Assembly (NCBI GenBank): GCA_922989275.2
Contig: OV277864.1
Location: 46,065,550 to 46,129,549, forward strand
Direction: 5' to 3'
From: Gari tellinella
Lineage: Eukaryota; Mollusca; Bivalvia; Cardiida; Psammobiidae
Length of the DNA stretch: 64,000 nt
The translations under genes were made by a program, and so were the position numbers. The notes under the pieces are model-generated. The model was not told where the DNA came from and ran no database searches. It saw only the letters and a list, made by a program, of their open reading frames with translations. The first letter of the stretch is position 1. Every line of letters starts with the position of its first letter. Below, piece by piece: positions 22,218 to 33,584 of the stretch.

Positions 22218-24167
22218 AAGAAAATCTCAAAAGTCAAACAGGTTTGGTCTTGGTCAAACGTTGACATACTCTGTGAAATAAATAAAAGCTAGTTTCATCT
22301 ATTGCAGAAAACCACAACACATTGCTTAAACAGTTTGGATACTGATAAGACACCGCGTTACCCCAACTGTTTCCAGTGGTAATAAATTGTTTTAAAACAA
22401 ACGCATTTATGGGGAATGCATATCGTCTTACGCACTGTTTATGAGAATGAAAGAGTTTTGAACACTTTAATATATTGTTATTCTAGACTATAGTCAGATC
22501 TTCCACAAAATAAAACAAACCAATAGTTCTGTAATACAATATTTTCACACTCCCAAGAGAAATACGTCTTGATGACAACGCATATTACAGCAAATACAAG
22601 CAATAACAAACAGATGATGTTTTGTCTTTATGTGGATTTATCAGCGCATTGCGTGCGCTATTTGTAATCTTAGTTGGTAAGTCGTTGCATGGGATTGCCG
22701 TTACAGTTGGCAAATTGATGCAAAATATCCTGTTCAATAAAATGTAATCTAAGTTCTACGTGAGTACTTTCTAAACCTTATAACTGCCATACTAGTGGCT
22801 GCCTACCAAATAATTGAATGCAAAACTACTCAAATTAAATGTATTAGTCGTTTTCATTCAATTATATCACACACTAATTTTAAACAGTTACGATTCAGAT
22901 CAGATCGGCGTCTGATCTGAATCATAACTGTTCAAAAATGGAAATCAATACGCAATTTGCGGGAAAAGGGTGAAAACATTATTGCAAGCATCGATAGAAG
23001 GGATATACTGTCACTTGTATTTATCTAAGAGAAGCGAGGTACACTAGGCGTCCATCTGTGTAAACAGAGCTTCCAGAAATACTGTCAAGGAACCGTCTAA
23101 TGAGAGAAGCTAATATCGTCGTGGTCAAGTGTTCAAACAGGGTTAGACACAAAAGTGTCCGGCCATTAATGTGAAAACATTTCCTGGCTTATGTAGACAG
23201 ATAAAGAATTTACTCTTAGACTAGTAAAAACGCTATATATGAGAAAATATTATCTGATTTGAGATAGATTGAGTATCGTCATTAAAAACAACATGATACA
23301 AAAAGTAAATATAAGTATTGTTTTGTCTTATTATTTAAAAGTTAAATAGCTATGCTACTTGTTGAACTGATATGGCGTCAGAACAACTACATTTACTACA
23401 TGTCAATGCATTATAGTTTCTTTTCAGTTTCATCTACTGTGGAGCCTTAGCTTGTTAAAATGCTCATTTACATATTCATCACGAATTTTATTCAAGCCAA
23501 ATGTTATAATATAATATGGGCGGTTGTTGTTAAGCAGGAGATGATTAAGCAGAAAAACCCCATAAAAATGTGCAATAAATGAAGATAAAAAGTTATTTTG
23601 GTCGCTTACTTTTTATACGACATTACACTGAAGAAGACGTTACCGCGTTCACACTACAAGCCATGTTTTTATTGCAAAACATATATAATATATAAAACGC
23701 CGGGCAACCAGGCATCTGAACAGGCTCCAAACTGTTAGCCACTCAGATAAAAATAAATAGTGAGAACTTATAAAAGGTTGTAATCTTCTACATGTTAGTG
23801 CATTGCGTTTTTGTAAGCAGTTGAAATGAACGGAATTACAGCTTTTCCGTTGAAACTGCCAATTTACACAGATAACACTCTGAACAAAATAAAAGAAAGG
23901 CTTCTTACGTGAAAATTTTGAAAAAAGACAATTCAACAGTAGATGACATTTAAAGCCATTTAATCCAGATGACAACTCTTTATAGGGCAACAGCAATGAA
24001 GCAATGTCCGTTTTGGACCTGTTGGCATTTCCGTTATCCTTCATTACACATTTCATGTTCATATGAGCAGGACAGGGCACTATTCTTTGTTGAAAGAGTG
24101 GTGAATATATAAAGGAATAATGGAAGTAAATGAGCAAGGTTCTCCATCATTTGAAGCATCACCGGCC

Positions 24168-24382
24168 TTAACCTCTTCACTGCCTTACCCGTAGTACTAA
24201 TGGCTATTTTCACACAGCTTGGATCCTGATCAGACGCCGCGTCACGCGGCGTCTGATCAGGATCCAAACTGTTTGGCACTCATTTTAATCTTTTTTCAGT
24301 CAAATAATTCAAATTCAAATATAATAAATAAAAGCAGACGATAATTGTAAAAGCTGATGACGTCATGGTAGTGAAGGGATAA
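24168..24382. mobile_element. F2a TTAA-type MITE with CRE motif (copy C)
   Basis: TTAACCTCTTCACTGCC to GTGAAGGGATAA. PalA at about 24218-24272 is perfect around GCCGCGTCACGCGGC. TGACGTCA at 24358-24365. Confidence 0.75.
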
Positions 24383-25149
24383 AGCACCGAATGTGTTTGT
24401 CAGTTTTGTGTTGATTAGTCGTAAAAATTGTTTCACTGTATACCGGTTCTGTCGGAGTTAAACTTTATCTTAGAAACAGACCGCGGTAATTTTAGTTATT
24501 ATTCTACATAGATTTATGTATACAGCGCCTATAAATTGACTCAGTTATACAAAAAAACACAGTCAGACATACAAATGAGAGGTTTGACCTATTTCTTACG
24601 CATCACTAAAGCGTTTTAACACTTATCTTGCAGTAACATCATATACTTTGAAAGTTGTCGTCTGTAAAAGTATCCAATTAAGGGTTATACAAGTTTTAAT
24701 TACAGAAAAATTAAAGACCATGATCAGACGCCACGTTAAATGGCGTCTCGTATGGATCAAATTTATTCTCAGACACCAATCTAGTCACAATAAACAGGAT
24801 AAGCTTCAGACAACCACCAGACTTTTATAATTCCAGAGACAATATAGAAAATATGCAGTTTTCTATACTAACTCTTTAACAGTCACCAGACACTGTGTTA
24901 GCATTTGCTAACAGGGTCCAAATTGGACGCCACTTTTGGAAATTCGATTTATGATAACTGTTTACGATGCCAGATAGTTTGCTTTCTAGCAGGCACAATA
25001 ATTCATTCAGCTCTGATACGTTCAATTGCTGATGCGAGTCGCCATCTAAGTCTAGTCCATTTATGACATTATATTATAAAATTACTATCAGTTCCGACCC
25101 TGATCGGAGGGCTCCGGAACTACGTTGTTTGCACTGGACAGATGTGCTA

Positions 25150-25375
25150 CAGTGGGGAATACGTTATTCTTTCCCAATAAACGCGTTTACGCTAAAACAA
25201 CTATTTCCAATGCAAACAATTTGGAGCCAGATCAGACGCCGGGTTACCAACTGTTTGCCACTCAGATTAAAATAAATGGTTAGTGGTGTCAATAAGTTGT
25301 CATTGTCTACGTTTTATTGATATGCGTATGCGTACGTTTACGTTTAAACGGGAAAAAATAACGTTTTCTCCACTG
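25150..25375. mobile_element. F1 MITE, insertion private to copy C
   Basis: CAGTGGGGAATACGTTATTC to AACGTTTTCTCCACTG, flanked by TA. It lost much of the second PalA arm. Copy A (7560-7640) provides an empty site reading TTGTATACTG. Confidence 0.85.
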
Positions 25376-25394
25376 TATACTGTTGTACAATGTA

Positions 25395-25640
25395 CAGTGG
25401 CGAATCTGTTATTCTTTCCCGTTTAAACGCAAACGTACGCAAACACAAAGCACTAAAACGTAGAAAAGTTCAACTTTTGGACAATTCTGATATTTCATGT
25501 TTATCTTGGTGGCAAACAGTTTGGAGCCTGATCAGACGCCGGGTTACCCGGCGTCTGATCTGGCTCCAAACTGTTTCTACTGCACATAATAGTTTTAGCG
25601 TAAACGCGATTATTAGGAAAGAATAACAGATTCTCCACTG
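25395..25640. mobile_element. F1 MITE, second insertion private to copy C
   Basis: CAGTGGCGAATCTGTTATTC to CAGATTCTCCACTG, flanked by TA, complete PalA. Copy A reads GGTACACTG at the empty site. Orientation is opposite to the F1 ending 20 bp upstream. Confidence 0.9.
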
Positions 25641-26079
25641 TACACTGTATGTAAAGGATGAGTATACTCGTCGCTAGGGTTCATGACATTAATTGCAATT
25701 TTGTAGCTGACTTGTTTTCTGGCAATTATATACATTGAAGAATACATTATCCGTTCCCGTTTATATTTAAACGAAACGCAAACACATTGCAGTAAACAGG
25801 CAAAAAGATAGCTTTTTGAAACGTCTGACTACATGTAATAATTTGTGTAGCAAACAACTTCAGTTCTGATCAGACGTCTGATTCTGATCTGGTTCCAAAC
25901 ATTCTGTATTGAAATGTATTGTGTAAGCCCAACCGCGTTTATCGGAAAGTATAACGACTTTCTCACAGTATTAAATTACCTAAATAACTAGAGCTAACCA
26001 AACAGATGGGGTACCTATAGACTTGCAACACACGTTATTCAACTGTTGTAATTTACGATCAATCTCACAGACATTACTA

Positions 26080-26268
26080 CAGTAAAACCTCTATTTTACG
26101 ACCTCTAAATTGTGTTACATATAAAATGTTTAAGACAGGTGACTGCTTAAAGCAAATTGAGAGTAAAACAGAAAGTTCTTTTTATGAGATTCCTGATTTA
26201 CTGTCACCTGTTTTTATACATTTAATTAGCCTTCGATTGAGTGGTCCTGATAAAGAGGTTTTACTGAA
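26080..26268. mobile_element. degenerate F8 MITE
   Basis: Left CAGTAAAACCTCTATTTTAC, right GTCCTGATAAAGAGGTTTTACTG. The PalB is reduced. Traces at the same place in copy A (about 7985-8165) show it predates the duplication. Confidence 0.55.
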
Positions 26269-26333
26269 TATCTATATTAACTCATTTGCATTCACTGTCA
26301 AAGACAATTTACATGTATGTGAAACAATAGTTA

Positions 26334-26800
26334 CAGTGGTAAATACGCTATTCCTACCCATTTAAGCGTTAATCCTATGCGTAAGAAACGCATAGTGAAC
26401 GGTTAACGAACGGTTAACGAACGCTTAACGCCTAACGATTTTAACGCGTTTAAACGCGTAAATAAACGATTATACCAGAGATGTTGCGATTGGTGCGTTT
26501 CACGCGGAGATTTTGGATTTTATCGATGAAAAACCCACTAATCCGATTAGTGACACCAAAACGACTGCAATCTTTACTTACCGCATGAAATGTCGGAATA
26601 TTTGATGTTTTGCTCACTTTGTGAATGACCCGAGTCAATATTTCAGGCGTATTCTTTAGAAAATTAAGACCGACACCCGGGCTCTTTTAAACGCGTAAAG
26701 AAACGCGTAAAGAAACGGCTAGGAAACCCGTTTAACGAAACGGATAATAAACGCGTAAAAAATGCGGAAAGTGGGTAGGAATAGCGTATTTACCACAGTG
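26334..26800. mobile_element. F9: 467-bp TIR element with subterminal repeats
   Basis: The ends are exact inverted repeats: left GTGGTAAATACGCTATTCCT then ACCCA, and right its complement. Next to the left TIR are GAACGGTTAACGAACG repeats; next to the right TIR are repeated AAACGCGTAAAG units and AACGAAACG. Such arrays are typical of transposase-binding subtermini. The centre (about 26470-26680) is unique. A 62-codon minus-strand ORF inside is unrecognised. Target duplication not clear. Confidence 0.75.
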
Positions 26801-26853
26801 ACTGTAGGCAAGCTACAAGAAAACAATACCGAAAATCACATTATATGTGGGTG

Positions 26854-27101
26854 TTAACACTTTCACTCTCAATGACGCTTTAAAGCGCGTTTGCAAACAG
26901 ATTGGGTCCTAATCAGACGCCGCGATACGCGGCGTCTGATCAGGGCCCATCCTGCTTGACACCCTTATCAATATATTCTAAGTCATACAACCTTACATTT
27001 AACTTCGAAACGTGTCTTGCAGACAACAATAACGAAGCAGACGACAATAAAGCGGTGAAGGGGTACGAATTTCACGAATAATTTGATAATAAAAGGGTTA
27101 C
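26854..27101. mobile_element. F2b TTAA-type MITE
   Basis: TTAACACTTTCACTCTCAATGAC to AAAAGGGTTAC. PalA at about 26893-26958 (GCCGCGATACGCGGC centre). GCAGACGACAATAAAGCGGTGAAGGGG near the right is a family hallmark. Confidence 0.65.
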
Positions 27102-27209
27102 AGGCAGGTTGATTAAGTAAGATTACAAGGAAGCAGAAATATACGATAGACTGGTGGAGATATTCTGAATTCCCACTGCATAATTCCGTCTTCAAAGTTC
27201 TATCTTTCT

Positions 27210-27510
27210 TAACCCTTTGATAAATGTATTATTCATGATAGCATTTATTTCGATATTGTGGTGTACTAAGGTAGGGAAGACGTCAATTGTTTCCTGTTTA
27301 ACCCCCTTGGTGATCAAAGATTTCGCGATGTTTGTACCCCTTCACAGCCATATTATCGTATGCTTCAATATTGTTGTCTGCAATATCGTTTTAAAGTTTG
27401 ATATAAGGCATTATGACTGACGAAATTTTGAAATGAGAGGCAAATAGTTGATCAAGATCCAAACTGTTTGCAAACGCGCAATGTTGTGTCGTTGAGAGTG
27501 AAAGGGTTAA
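27210..27510. mobile_element. chimeric F2b element holding a fragment of the duplicated unit
   Basis: Outer ends TTAACCCTTTGATAAATG and GAGAGTGAAAGGGTTAA. Bases 27226-27301 match 3565-3640 of copy A (TGTATTATTCATGATAGCAT ... TTGTTTCCTGTTTA), after which F2b text resumes (CACAGCCATATTATCGTATG). Confidence 0.6.
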
Positions 27511-27528
27511 GTCGAAGATAAATTACTA

Positions 27529-27784
27529 CAGTGGAGAATCTGTTATGCTTTCCCGTTTAAACGCAAACGTACGCAAACGTACGCAAACGCAAAGCACTAA
27601 AACGTAGAAAAGAACAACTTTTGCACAATTCTGATAATTCTTGTTTATCTTGGTGGCAAACAGTTTGGAGCCTGATCAGACGCCGGGTTACCCGGCGTCT
27701 GGCCTGGCTCCAAACTGTTTGCACTGCAAATAATAGTTTAAGCGTAAACGCGTTTATTGGGAAAGAATAACAGATTATCCACTG
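27529..27784. mobile_element. F1 MITE, near-intact
   Basis: CAGTGGAGAATCTGTTATGC to CAGATTATCCACTG, flanked by TA. An extra ACGCAAACGT unit in the subterminal region makes it about 10 bp longer than most copies. Confidence 0.9.
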
Positions 27785-27810
27785 TATATGGCCAATACAC
27801 ATTGTTTACT

Positions 27811-27920
27811 GTCGAGTTCGAAGTTCCTACTTCTGAGTCCCGACTTCCAAAATCCGACTTCCAAGTTCTGACTTTCATGTTCTAACTTTTAAGTTCCGAC
27901 TTCCAAATTTAAATTTCCGT
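27811..27920. repeat. minisatellite, about 14-bp unit
   Basis: Seven or so diverged units of the type AGTTCCGACTTCCAA (for example GTCCCGACTTCCAAAA, TCCGACTTCCAAGTTC, GTTCTGACTTTCATG). Confidence 0.65.
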
Positions 27921-28257
27921 GTTTTTCAAGTTACATACGTTAAACTTCATTGTCAGCAAATGTATGACGTCACGGATAGTTAGTGTTTGTCTGCGTCGTT
28001 AAAGCCTTGCACCGCAATTATATCGTATACTTTAAAACCATTGCTTAAATCAATATTTTAAAGTTAGAAGTAAAGCACTTTGGCCGGAGACGTATCGTTC
28101 CGCGGCATCTGATATGGATTCAAACTGTTTCCACCAACGACTTAACTCTTCTATAGCATTTAAAAGGTCAAAATATCCGTTGCTTTACAAATTGATAGTA
28201 ACAATGTCAGCATAATAAATTCTCAATGTTCTCCAAATTGATATGTTTGAAAGGCAA

Positions 28258-28509
28258 TGAACAATTGATAAGCCGGTATTCTTTCCCAATAAACGCGTTG
28301 GCTCTGAAACACTTATATCAGTTTGCAAACATTGTGGAGCCAGATCAGACGCCGGGTGACTCTGCGTCTGACCAGGCTTCAAACAATTTGCCAATCAGAT
28401 TAAAATAAATGATAAGAAGATATTAAACTAATTGCAATTTTCTACATTTTAGTGGTCTGCTTTTGCTTTTCGTATGGGTTTAAACTGAAAATAATCACAT
28501 GTCCACTGT
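28258..28509. mobile_element. degenerate F1 MITE
   Basis: TATTCTTTCCCAATAAACGC at left, GTTTAAACTGAAAATAATCACATGTCCACTG at right and PalA at about 28324-28392. The outermost left end is lost. Another decayed copy follows at about 28690-28900. Confidence 0.55.
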
Positions 28510-28909
28510 AACTGTCTACCAATAGCGTGCGCTTGCTGTGCGCGCCATGTTAAACACACCCATGGGATTAATTGCGGAGACACACTGCCAAGATCTGTAA
28601 AACTTGTTGAGTACCCTTGGGTAAGAATAGAACATTTCACGAAAGAAAACATCTACGAATGTCGATTCTAAGTCCAGTAACTACAGAGTAAAAGACATGA
28701 TTTTCCAATAGACGCACATAGGCTAAATCCAATGTGTTCATTGCAAACATTTTGGAGCAAGACAAGACGCCGGCTTACCATGCATCTTATAAGGCTATTA
28801 AATGTTTCCAAACCAAATTTTTGAAACATCTGTCATTATCTTCGTTTCGTTGCATTGTGTTTGCGTTTGGTTTCATTTAAAAAGAAAACGTAGACGGTAC
28901 TAGTTTTAA

Positions 28910-29110
28910 CTGTTATTTCCCGTTATCAACAAGGAGCGAGTTGTAGTTAAGAAGCCCATATACATGTATGAGTAGTGTTTGTTGCGAAACTGGACTATAT
29001 AAAATAGACCGAAATGCATGTTGTATATGTATCTGAATATTTGACAAGGTTCACACGTAATATATTTAAAGCCACGGTTCATAAAAAGAAAAATATCTTA
29101 TTGCCAATGG
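28910..29110. other. unassigned AT-rich DNA
   Basis: Nothing recognised apart from a TACATGTATG run. Confidence 0.3.
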
Positions 29111-29119
29111 TGTCAAAAT

Positions 29120-29302
29120 GCGACATTTCAAACAGTTTGGATCCTTGTCGGTGTCCGCGTGAAACGGCGTCTGATCAGGATACAAACTGTTTCACACTTA
29201 TAATATTGATATTTCATCATTGAAAATAGCACTTAATCTGACCTGAAAAATATTGCATTCGACACTTTCAATGCAGACGTCATTTGGCGGTGAGCGGGTA
29301 AC
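29120..29302. mobile_element. F2b-like remnant with PalA
   Basis: AAACAGTTTGGATCCTTGTC with GGCGTCTGATCAGGATACAA at about 29130-29192, then TTGGCGGTGAGCGGGTAA at the right. The left end is decayed. Confidence 0.45.
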
Positions 29303-29614
29303 ATGTTCAGCATACAATACAATTTGGCAGTGAAAGAATTGAAATGATAAAGTAGAAAATGTGTTCTACAGAAAAGGCATGCATTTGTTTGTCGACCGTA
29401 AAGTAACAAAATACGAAAAACACAGTGCTCCTTCCCTAACACGACCATCCCAACAACGAGTCCCTCCTTACAAAGACCCTTGCCGCTGTTCCACAAACAA
29501 GACATTTATGTCCAACCTTTCCAAGGCTGCAGTACCGTATGCATAAATTTGTCGTCTGCTGTTTTTTCTCAAAGTTACATATAAGTGGACATTTTGATAG
29601 AATATATATATTGG

Positions 29615-29690
29615 CGAGTGACAAAAAACTTGAATTCAGATCAGACGCCGCGTTACACGGCGTCTGACCTGGATTCAAGCTGTTTGCAAA
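29615..29690. repeat. PalA hairpin
   Basis: Arms TTGAATTCAGATCAGACGCC and GGCGTCTGACCTGGATTCAA around GCGTTACAC. The host element's ends are not evident. Confidence 0.6.
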
Positions 29691-29913
29691 TGTAAGCCAA
29701 GTCTTAATTTCCCCTTCCTCTAACGACTCCCTCCTAACAATACACACAAGCTGTGTCTCTCATTGGATGTCGTTTTAGAGAGGGAGCACTGTAACTTGGA
29801 AGGTTACAACACGAGCAGCTGGAAATATATTCCTGCATCACACTGTTATTTGATTCACAGAACAGAGGGTGTTTTTAGTGCATACTCGCTGGCTATAGGA
29901 TTGGTGTTTTACC

Positions 29914-29931
29914 ATATATATATATATATAG
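29914..29931. repeat. (TA)n microsatellite
   Basis: About nine TA units. Confidence 0.8.
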
Positions 29932-30051
29932 TAGGCATATCAGAATAAATTTATGACACCATTTTGAAATGTCACTGATTAGTTTAGATCTTCTATGGCA
30001 AACAGTAAGGAGGCAGACTTTGAACCAAACTTTTTGCAATGGACAACATGG

Positions 30052-30289
30052 TTAACCCTTTCCAAATGGAAGCGCCTTCTGGCACATAATTATAATTTAT
30101 TTCTCCGCTGAAGAAAATAGTTCCATTTTATACAGTCATGAATATATACTATAATAACCATTTTCTATATTCTAGCATTTGGTACATTAAAGCAGGTTGA
30201 AAGTAAAGCAGAATCTGCTTTGCTTTTGACCTGCTTTAAGTGGTTATCTGTCTTAAAAACTAGAAACAGGCTTTGAGTGAGAGGGTTAA
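30052..30289. mobile_element. F4 TTAA-type MITE with PalB
   Basis: TTAACCCTTTCCAAATGG to GAGTGAGAGGGTTAA. PalB at about 30188-30240: AAAGCAGGTTGAAAGTAAAG with its complement ending GACCTGCTTTAAG. Clean TTAA on both sides; the best F4 example here. Confidence 0.8.
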
Positions 30290-30960
30290 AGCAATAAACA
30301 AATTTATTGTGAAAGAAGAGCATATGACTCTGTAAACTGTATAGGATTGTGATCAAAATATCAATCTTTGTCGCTATCTTTACCAACCTTTTAAGATTAT
30401 CTTCAGATTTATAAAAGGTTCGTTTTGATAACATGCAAAATGTACGTGTTTCATTTTATATTCAAGCTGCTTGTATTAATGCAGGGGAATGTCTCTATTC
30501 GGGCCGACCACTGACTTAATTATGTCCCTAAGAACATGACTGTGTAAATAAATCCGAATATTAAGTGATGGTTCAGATTCAAAACTTAATTGTTTTGACA
30601 CCATCAGCGAGTTTCTTAAGGTGATCATATAAACCCTTTCACGTATTGATTAAGTTTGCAAAGAGATTGGATCTAGATCAGGCGCCGTATTACGCATCAG
30701 AAATAAATCCTAAATTTTTGACACTAGTTTAAAGGTTTCTTTAATTCTAAAAACCATTCAGAACGACATCGTCATAGGTGACTGAAACAATTTTTCAAAC
30801 GGTTTGTATTCAGGTCATAGTCTACATATTTTGGATACTTATCAAACTTTAAACCATTTTATCTGGCATAATGTTACAAACGATAAATGTAAGCAGAGGA
30901 TATCTTGTCTGCCAAAGGGTTAAATGTTGAGTATGACGCTGCAAGAGTTAATACAAACTC
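30290..30960. other. unassigned AT-rich DNA with decayed hairpins
   Basis: A weak PalA trace lies near 30660-30710 (AGATTGGATCTAGATCAGGCGCC). No gene recognised. Confidence 0.35.
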
Positions 30961-30969
30961 ACAAGAGTA

Positions 30970-31215
30970 CAATGGAGAATCTGTTATTCTTTCCCGTTTA
31001 AACGCAATCGTACGCAAACGCAAAGCACTAAAACGTAGCAAAGAACAACTTTTGGACAATTCTGATATTTCATGTTTATCTTGGTGGCAAACAGTTTGGA
31101 GCCTGATCAGACGCCGGGTTAACCGGCGTCTGATCTGGCTCCAAACTGTTTGTAAAAGAAAAAATAGTTTGAGCATAAACGCGTTTATCGGGAAAGAATA
31201 ACAGATTCTCCACTG
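30970..31215. mobile_element. F1 MITE, near-intact
   Basis: CAATGGAGAATCTGTTATTC to CAGATTCTCCACTG with complete PalA (GGGTTAACC centre). One strand is open for 98 codons and the other for 115, extending past both ends; a property of the repeat, not a gene. Confidence 0.9.
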
Positions 31216-31224
31216 TAACACATT

Positions 31225-31386
31225 TTAACCCGTTTTTATGAATATTCATTTTTTTATCTAAGCAGAAGATAGCTTTAAATAGGCTGAACGAATGCACATA
31301 AAGGCGCATTCTACTTTACATTCAACCTGCTTTAAGTGATCACATATCTTCAAAAACTAAAAACAAACTATGGGGTAAAAAGTTAA
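31225..31386. mobile_element. F4 TTAA-type MITE, short
   Basis: TTAACCCGTTTTTATG to ATGGGGTAAAAAGTTAA with PalB (GCTTTAAATAGGCTGAACGA / CATTCAACCTGCTTTAAG) at about 31270-31336. It starts 10 bp after the preceding F1. Confidence 0.65.
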
Positions 31387-31389
31387 AGC

Positions 31390-32015
31390 TACGATTCCTT
31401 GAATCGCGCTTGAAAAATAAAAAAAGGAAAACTTAGGATTTTTATGATCATCTTATGGAAGCCATGATGCAGTTGTAAAATGTTTAAATCTTTCCCTGAC
31501 AAAAAGCGCAAAACTCTTAGAACAAAGAAAATATTTGGCACAAACACTTGGCATGTAACGTTCAATGTTGATTAAAATAACACAATTTTGCCTCAAATTC
31601 CTGTTATGCAAGACTTCTGAACTTTGCTGCAATTATCTCCATGTTTATATTTGGCAGAGGTATGCATATAAACCAATTACGTGAATTCTTTACTATAAGC
31701 TAAAAATGAGAACGTGACATCAGAACATATCAAATAAAGAAGCTATCAAATGTAAGAGTGACAATACTGTTTGTCAGTCATCTGAATTTGCAGAATCTGC
31801 AATAAATTGCTGACTTTTATTTTCAGTCTATGAATATGTGTTATTACGCCTTTTATTTATTTCTCCAAAAAAGTCACTTTAAAACCATACCATAATAATA
31901 GTGTTTTTAATAGATAGCAGATCGCAGCACAAAGCAGGCTGCCAACAAGCAGAATACACTCCGCTTTAATTTTAACCTGCCTTAAACTTTCATTTGTTTT
32001 CAAAACAAGACAGAG
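31390..32015. other. unassigned AT-rich DNA, one decayed PalB
   Basis: A diverged PalB (AAAGCAGGCTGCCAACAAGC / TTTAACCTGCCTTAAAC) lies at about 31936-31988. Otherwise nothing recognised. Confidence 0.4.
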
Positions 32016-32019
32016 GCTA

Positions 32020-32266
32020 CGGTGGAGAAAACGTTATTATTTCCCAATAAACGCGTTTACGCGAAAACTATTTTTTCTATTACAAGCAGTTTGGAGCCAG
32101 ATCAGACGCCGGGTAACCCGGCGTCTGATCAGGCTCCAAACTGTTTGCCACAAATATAAACATGAATTATCAGAATCGTCCAAAAGTTGTACTTTTCTAC
32201 GTTTTAGCACTTTGCGTTTGCGTTTCGTTTGCGTTTAAACGGGAATGAATAACAGATTCTCCACTG
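32020..32266. mobile_element. F1 MITE, near-intact
   Basis: CGGTGGAGAAAACGTTATTA to AACAGATTCTCCACTG, flanked by TA, complete PalA (GGGTAACCC centre). Confidence 0.88.
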
Positions 32267-32814
32267 TATGTGCTACTGGGTTATCGAGACTCTAACGTTT
32301 CCATGTCCCTGATTTCAATGGCCAAAGTCCTTATTTCCATGACGCAACAAATTAATAGTTATAAAAATCAATGTAAATTCAACCCCTTTGCTGCCTGGAT
32401 ATGGTTTACCTTAAAAGAGCTACTTGCTTTTACCATTATTAATTAAATGCAAATTGACTGCAAGATCACCGATACAAATATCAAGTTGTTTGGATACTGA
32501 CCACATACCCCGGTACCGGAGTTTGAGCAGTATTCAAACTCTTTGCCATAAAAAAATGCACTTGTTCACTCAGTGTAAGACAGTTACATGTAGAGGTAAC
32601 TGATTGCTGATTTCAGATTAGATAGGTTAACAGGTGCACCGAGATATCACTTGAAACATTAAAACACGTTTAACACTGATCCTGCTCAGTGAACGTATCA
32701 AGTGAGATAAACTTGATGTCAATTTATTTTCCTTTACTAATGAAACGTTTATATACGTGTCAAACAATTTCAGAATATAAATAACGCGACGTCTCATCTT
32801 AATCAAAAATGCTC

Positions 32815-33040
32815 TCAGTGGGGAAGATGCAATTCTTTCCCATAAAAACGCGTTTTGTGTTAAAATATTTATTTACGCTGAAACATTAAAGCGGCGTCTA
32901 TTCAGACTCCAAGCTGTTTGCCATTCAGATTGAAATATATCGTCAGAAAGCTACATTAAATTGTATCTTCTTTTTCATTTTACATCGCATTTATGTTTAG
33001 TTTGACTTAAACGAAAAGAAAAAAAAAGGTTCCGTCCACT
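32815..33040. mobile_element. degenerate F1 MITE
   Basis: CAGTGGGGAAGATGCAATTC to GTTCCGTCCACT with half a PalA (GGCGTCTATTCAGACTCC). Confidence 0.5.
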
Positions 33041-33045
33041 ATAAA

Positions 33046-33580
33046 TACAATTCAAGCGAAATAAGTTGGTAAGGATAAAAGGTAGCTTACATCTTCTTAT
33101 TCTGTATTTTTATATAGTTTTACATAATATGATTCGTGACCTTTGAGAACTTACTGCTACATCTATTATCAAATGTTTCATATATTTCTGAGAAAATGTC
33201 GTTGTACATTGTACATGTATTCCAACCCGTCTCTGATATAATGAATGAATCATAATACTAGAGGTTTACTGCCTATTCATATATAGAAACATGCTGACTT
33301 TCATAACATATTTGATATATGATCCTATATATTCGTAGATCTACTCCATTCCCATGGGACGAATACTGACTGAATAGCCTACAGAAACGTTAAGTCTGCC
33401 TTGGCGTGTATGACTATATGAACAAATAGGCTGCTTTAATTAAATCACTCATTAACTTACGCCTATACTCTAGCTCAATCGATTCATCCAAGGTTGCGGT
33501 CATACATGTACAATCAATTCCATCTTCAGTGTCTACACAAACGAGTCCCTAATCTAAGTATTAAACATAAGGTCCTCTAA
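33046..33580. other. unassigned AT-rich DNA
   Basis: No gene, RNA or element recognised; short TACATGTA runs near 33210. Confidence 0.3.
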
Positions 33581-33584
33581 AAGC

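Larger units (their letters stand above)
17514..26190. repeat. segmental duplication, copy C
   Basis: The longest of the three copies, alignable with B from 17514 to 24830 and with A up to about 26190. It carries private insertions: a 502-bp element at 19986 and two F1 elements at 25150 and 25395. A fourth fragment of the unit, about 75 bp, is embedded at 27226-27301. Confidence 0.85.

Noticed and set aside
23649..24137. 162-codon minus-strand ORF
   Set aside because: It spans a decayed F1 and reaches almost to an F2a. The copy A counterpart is open for only 65 codons, and no domain is seen.
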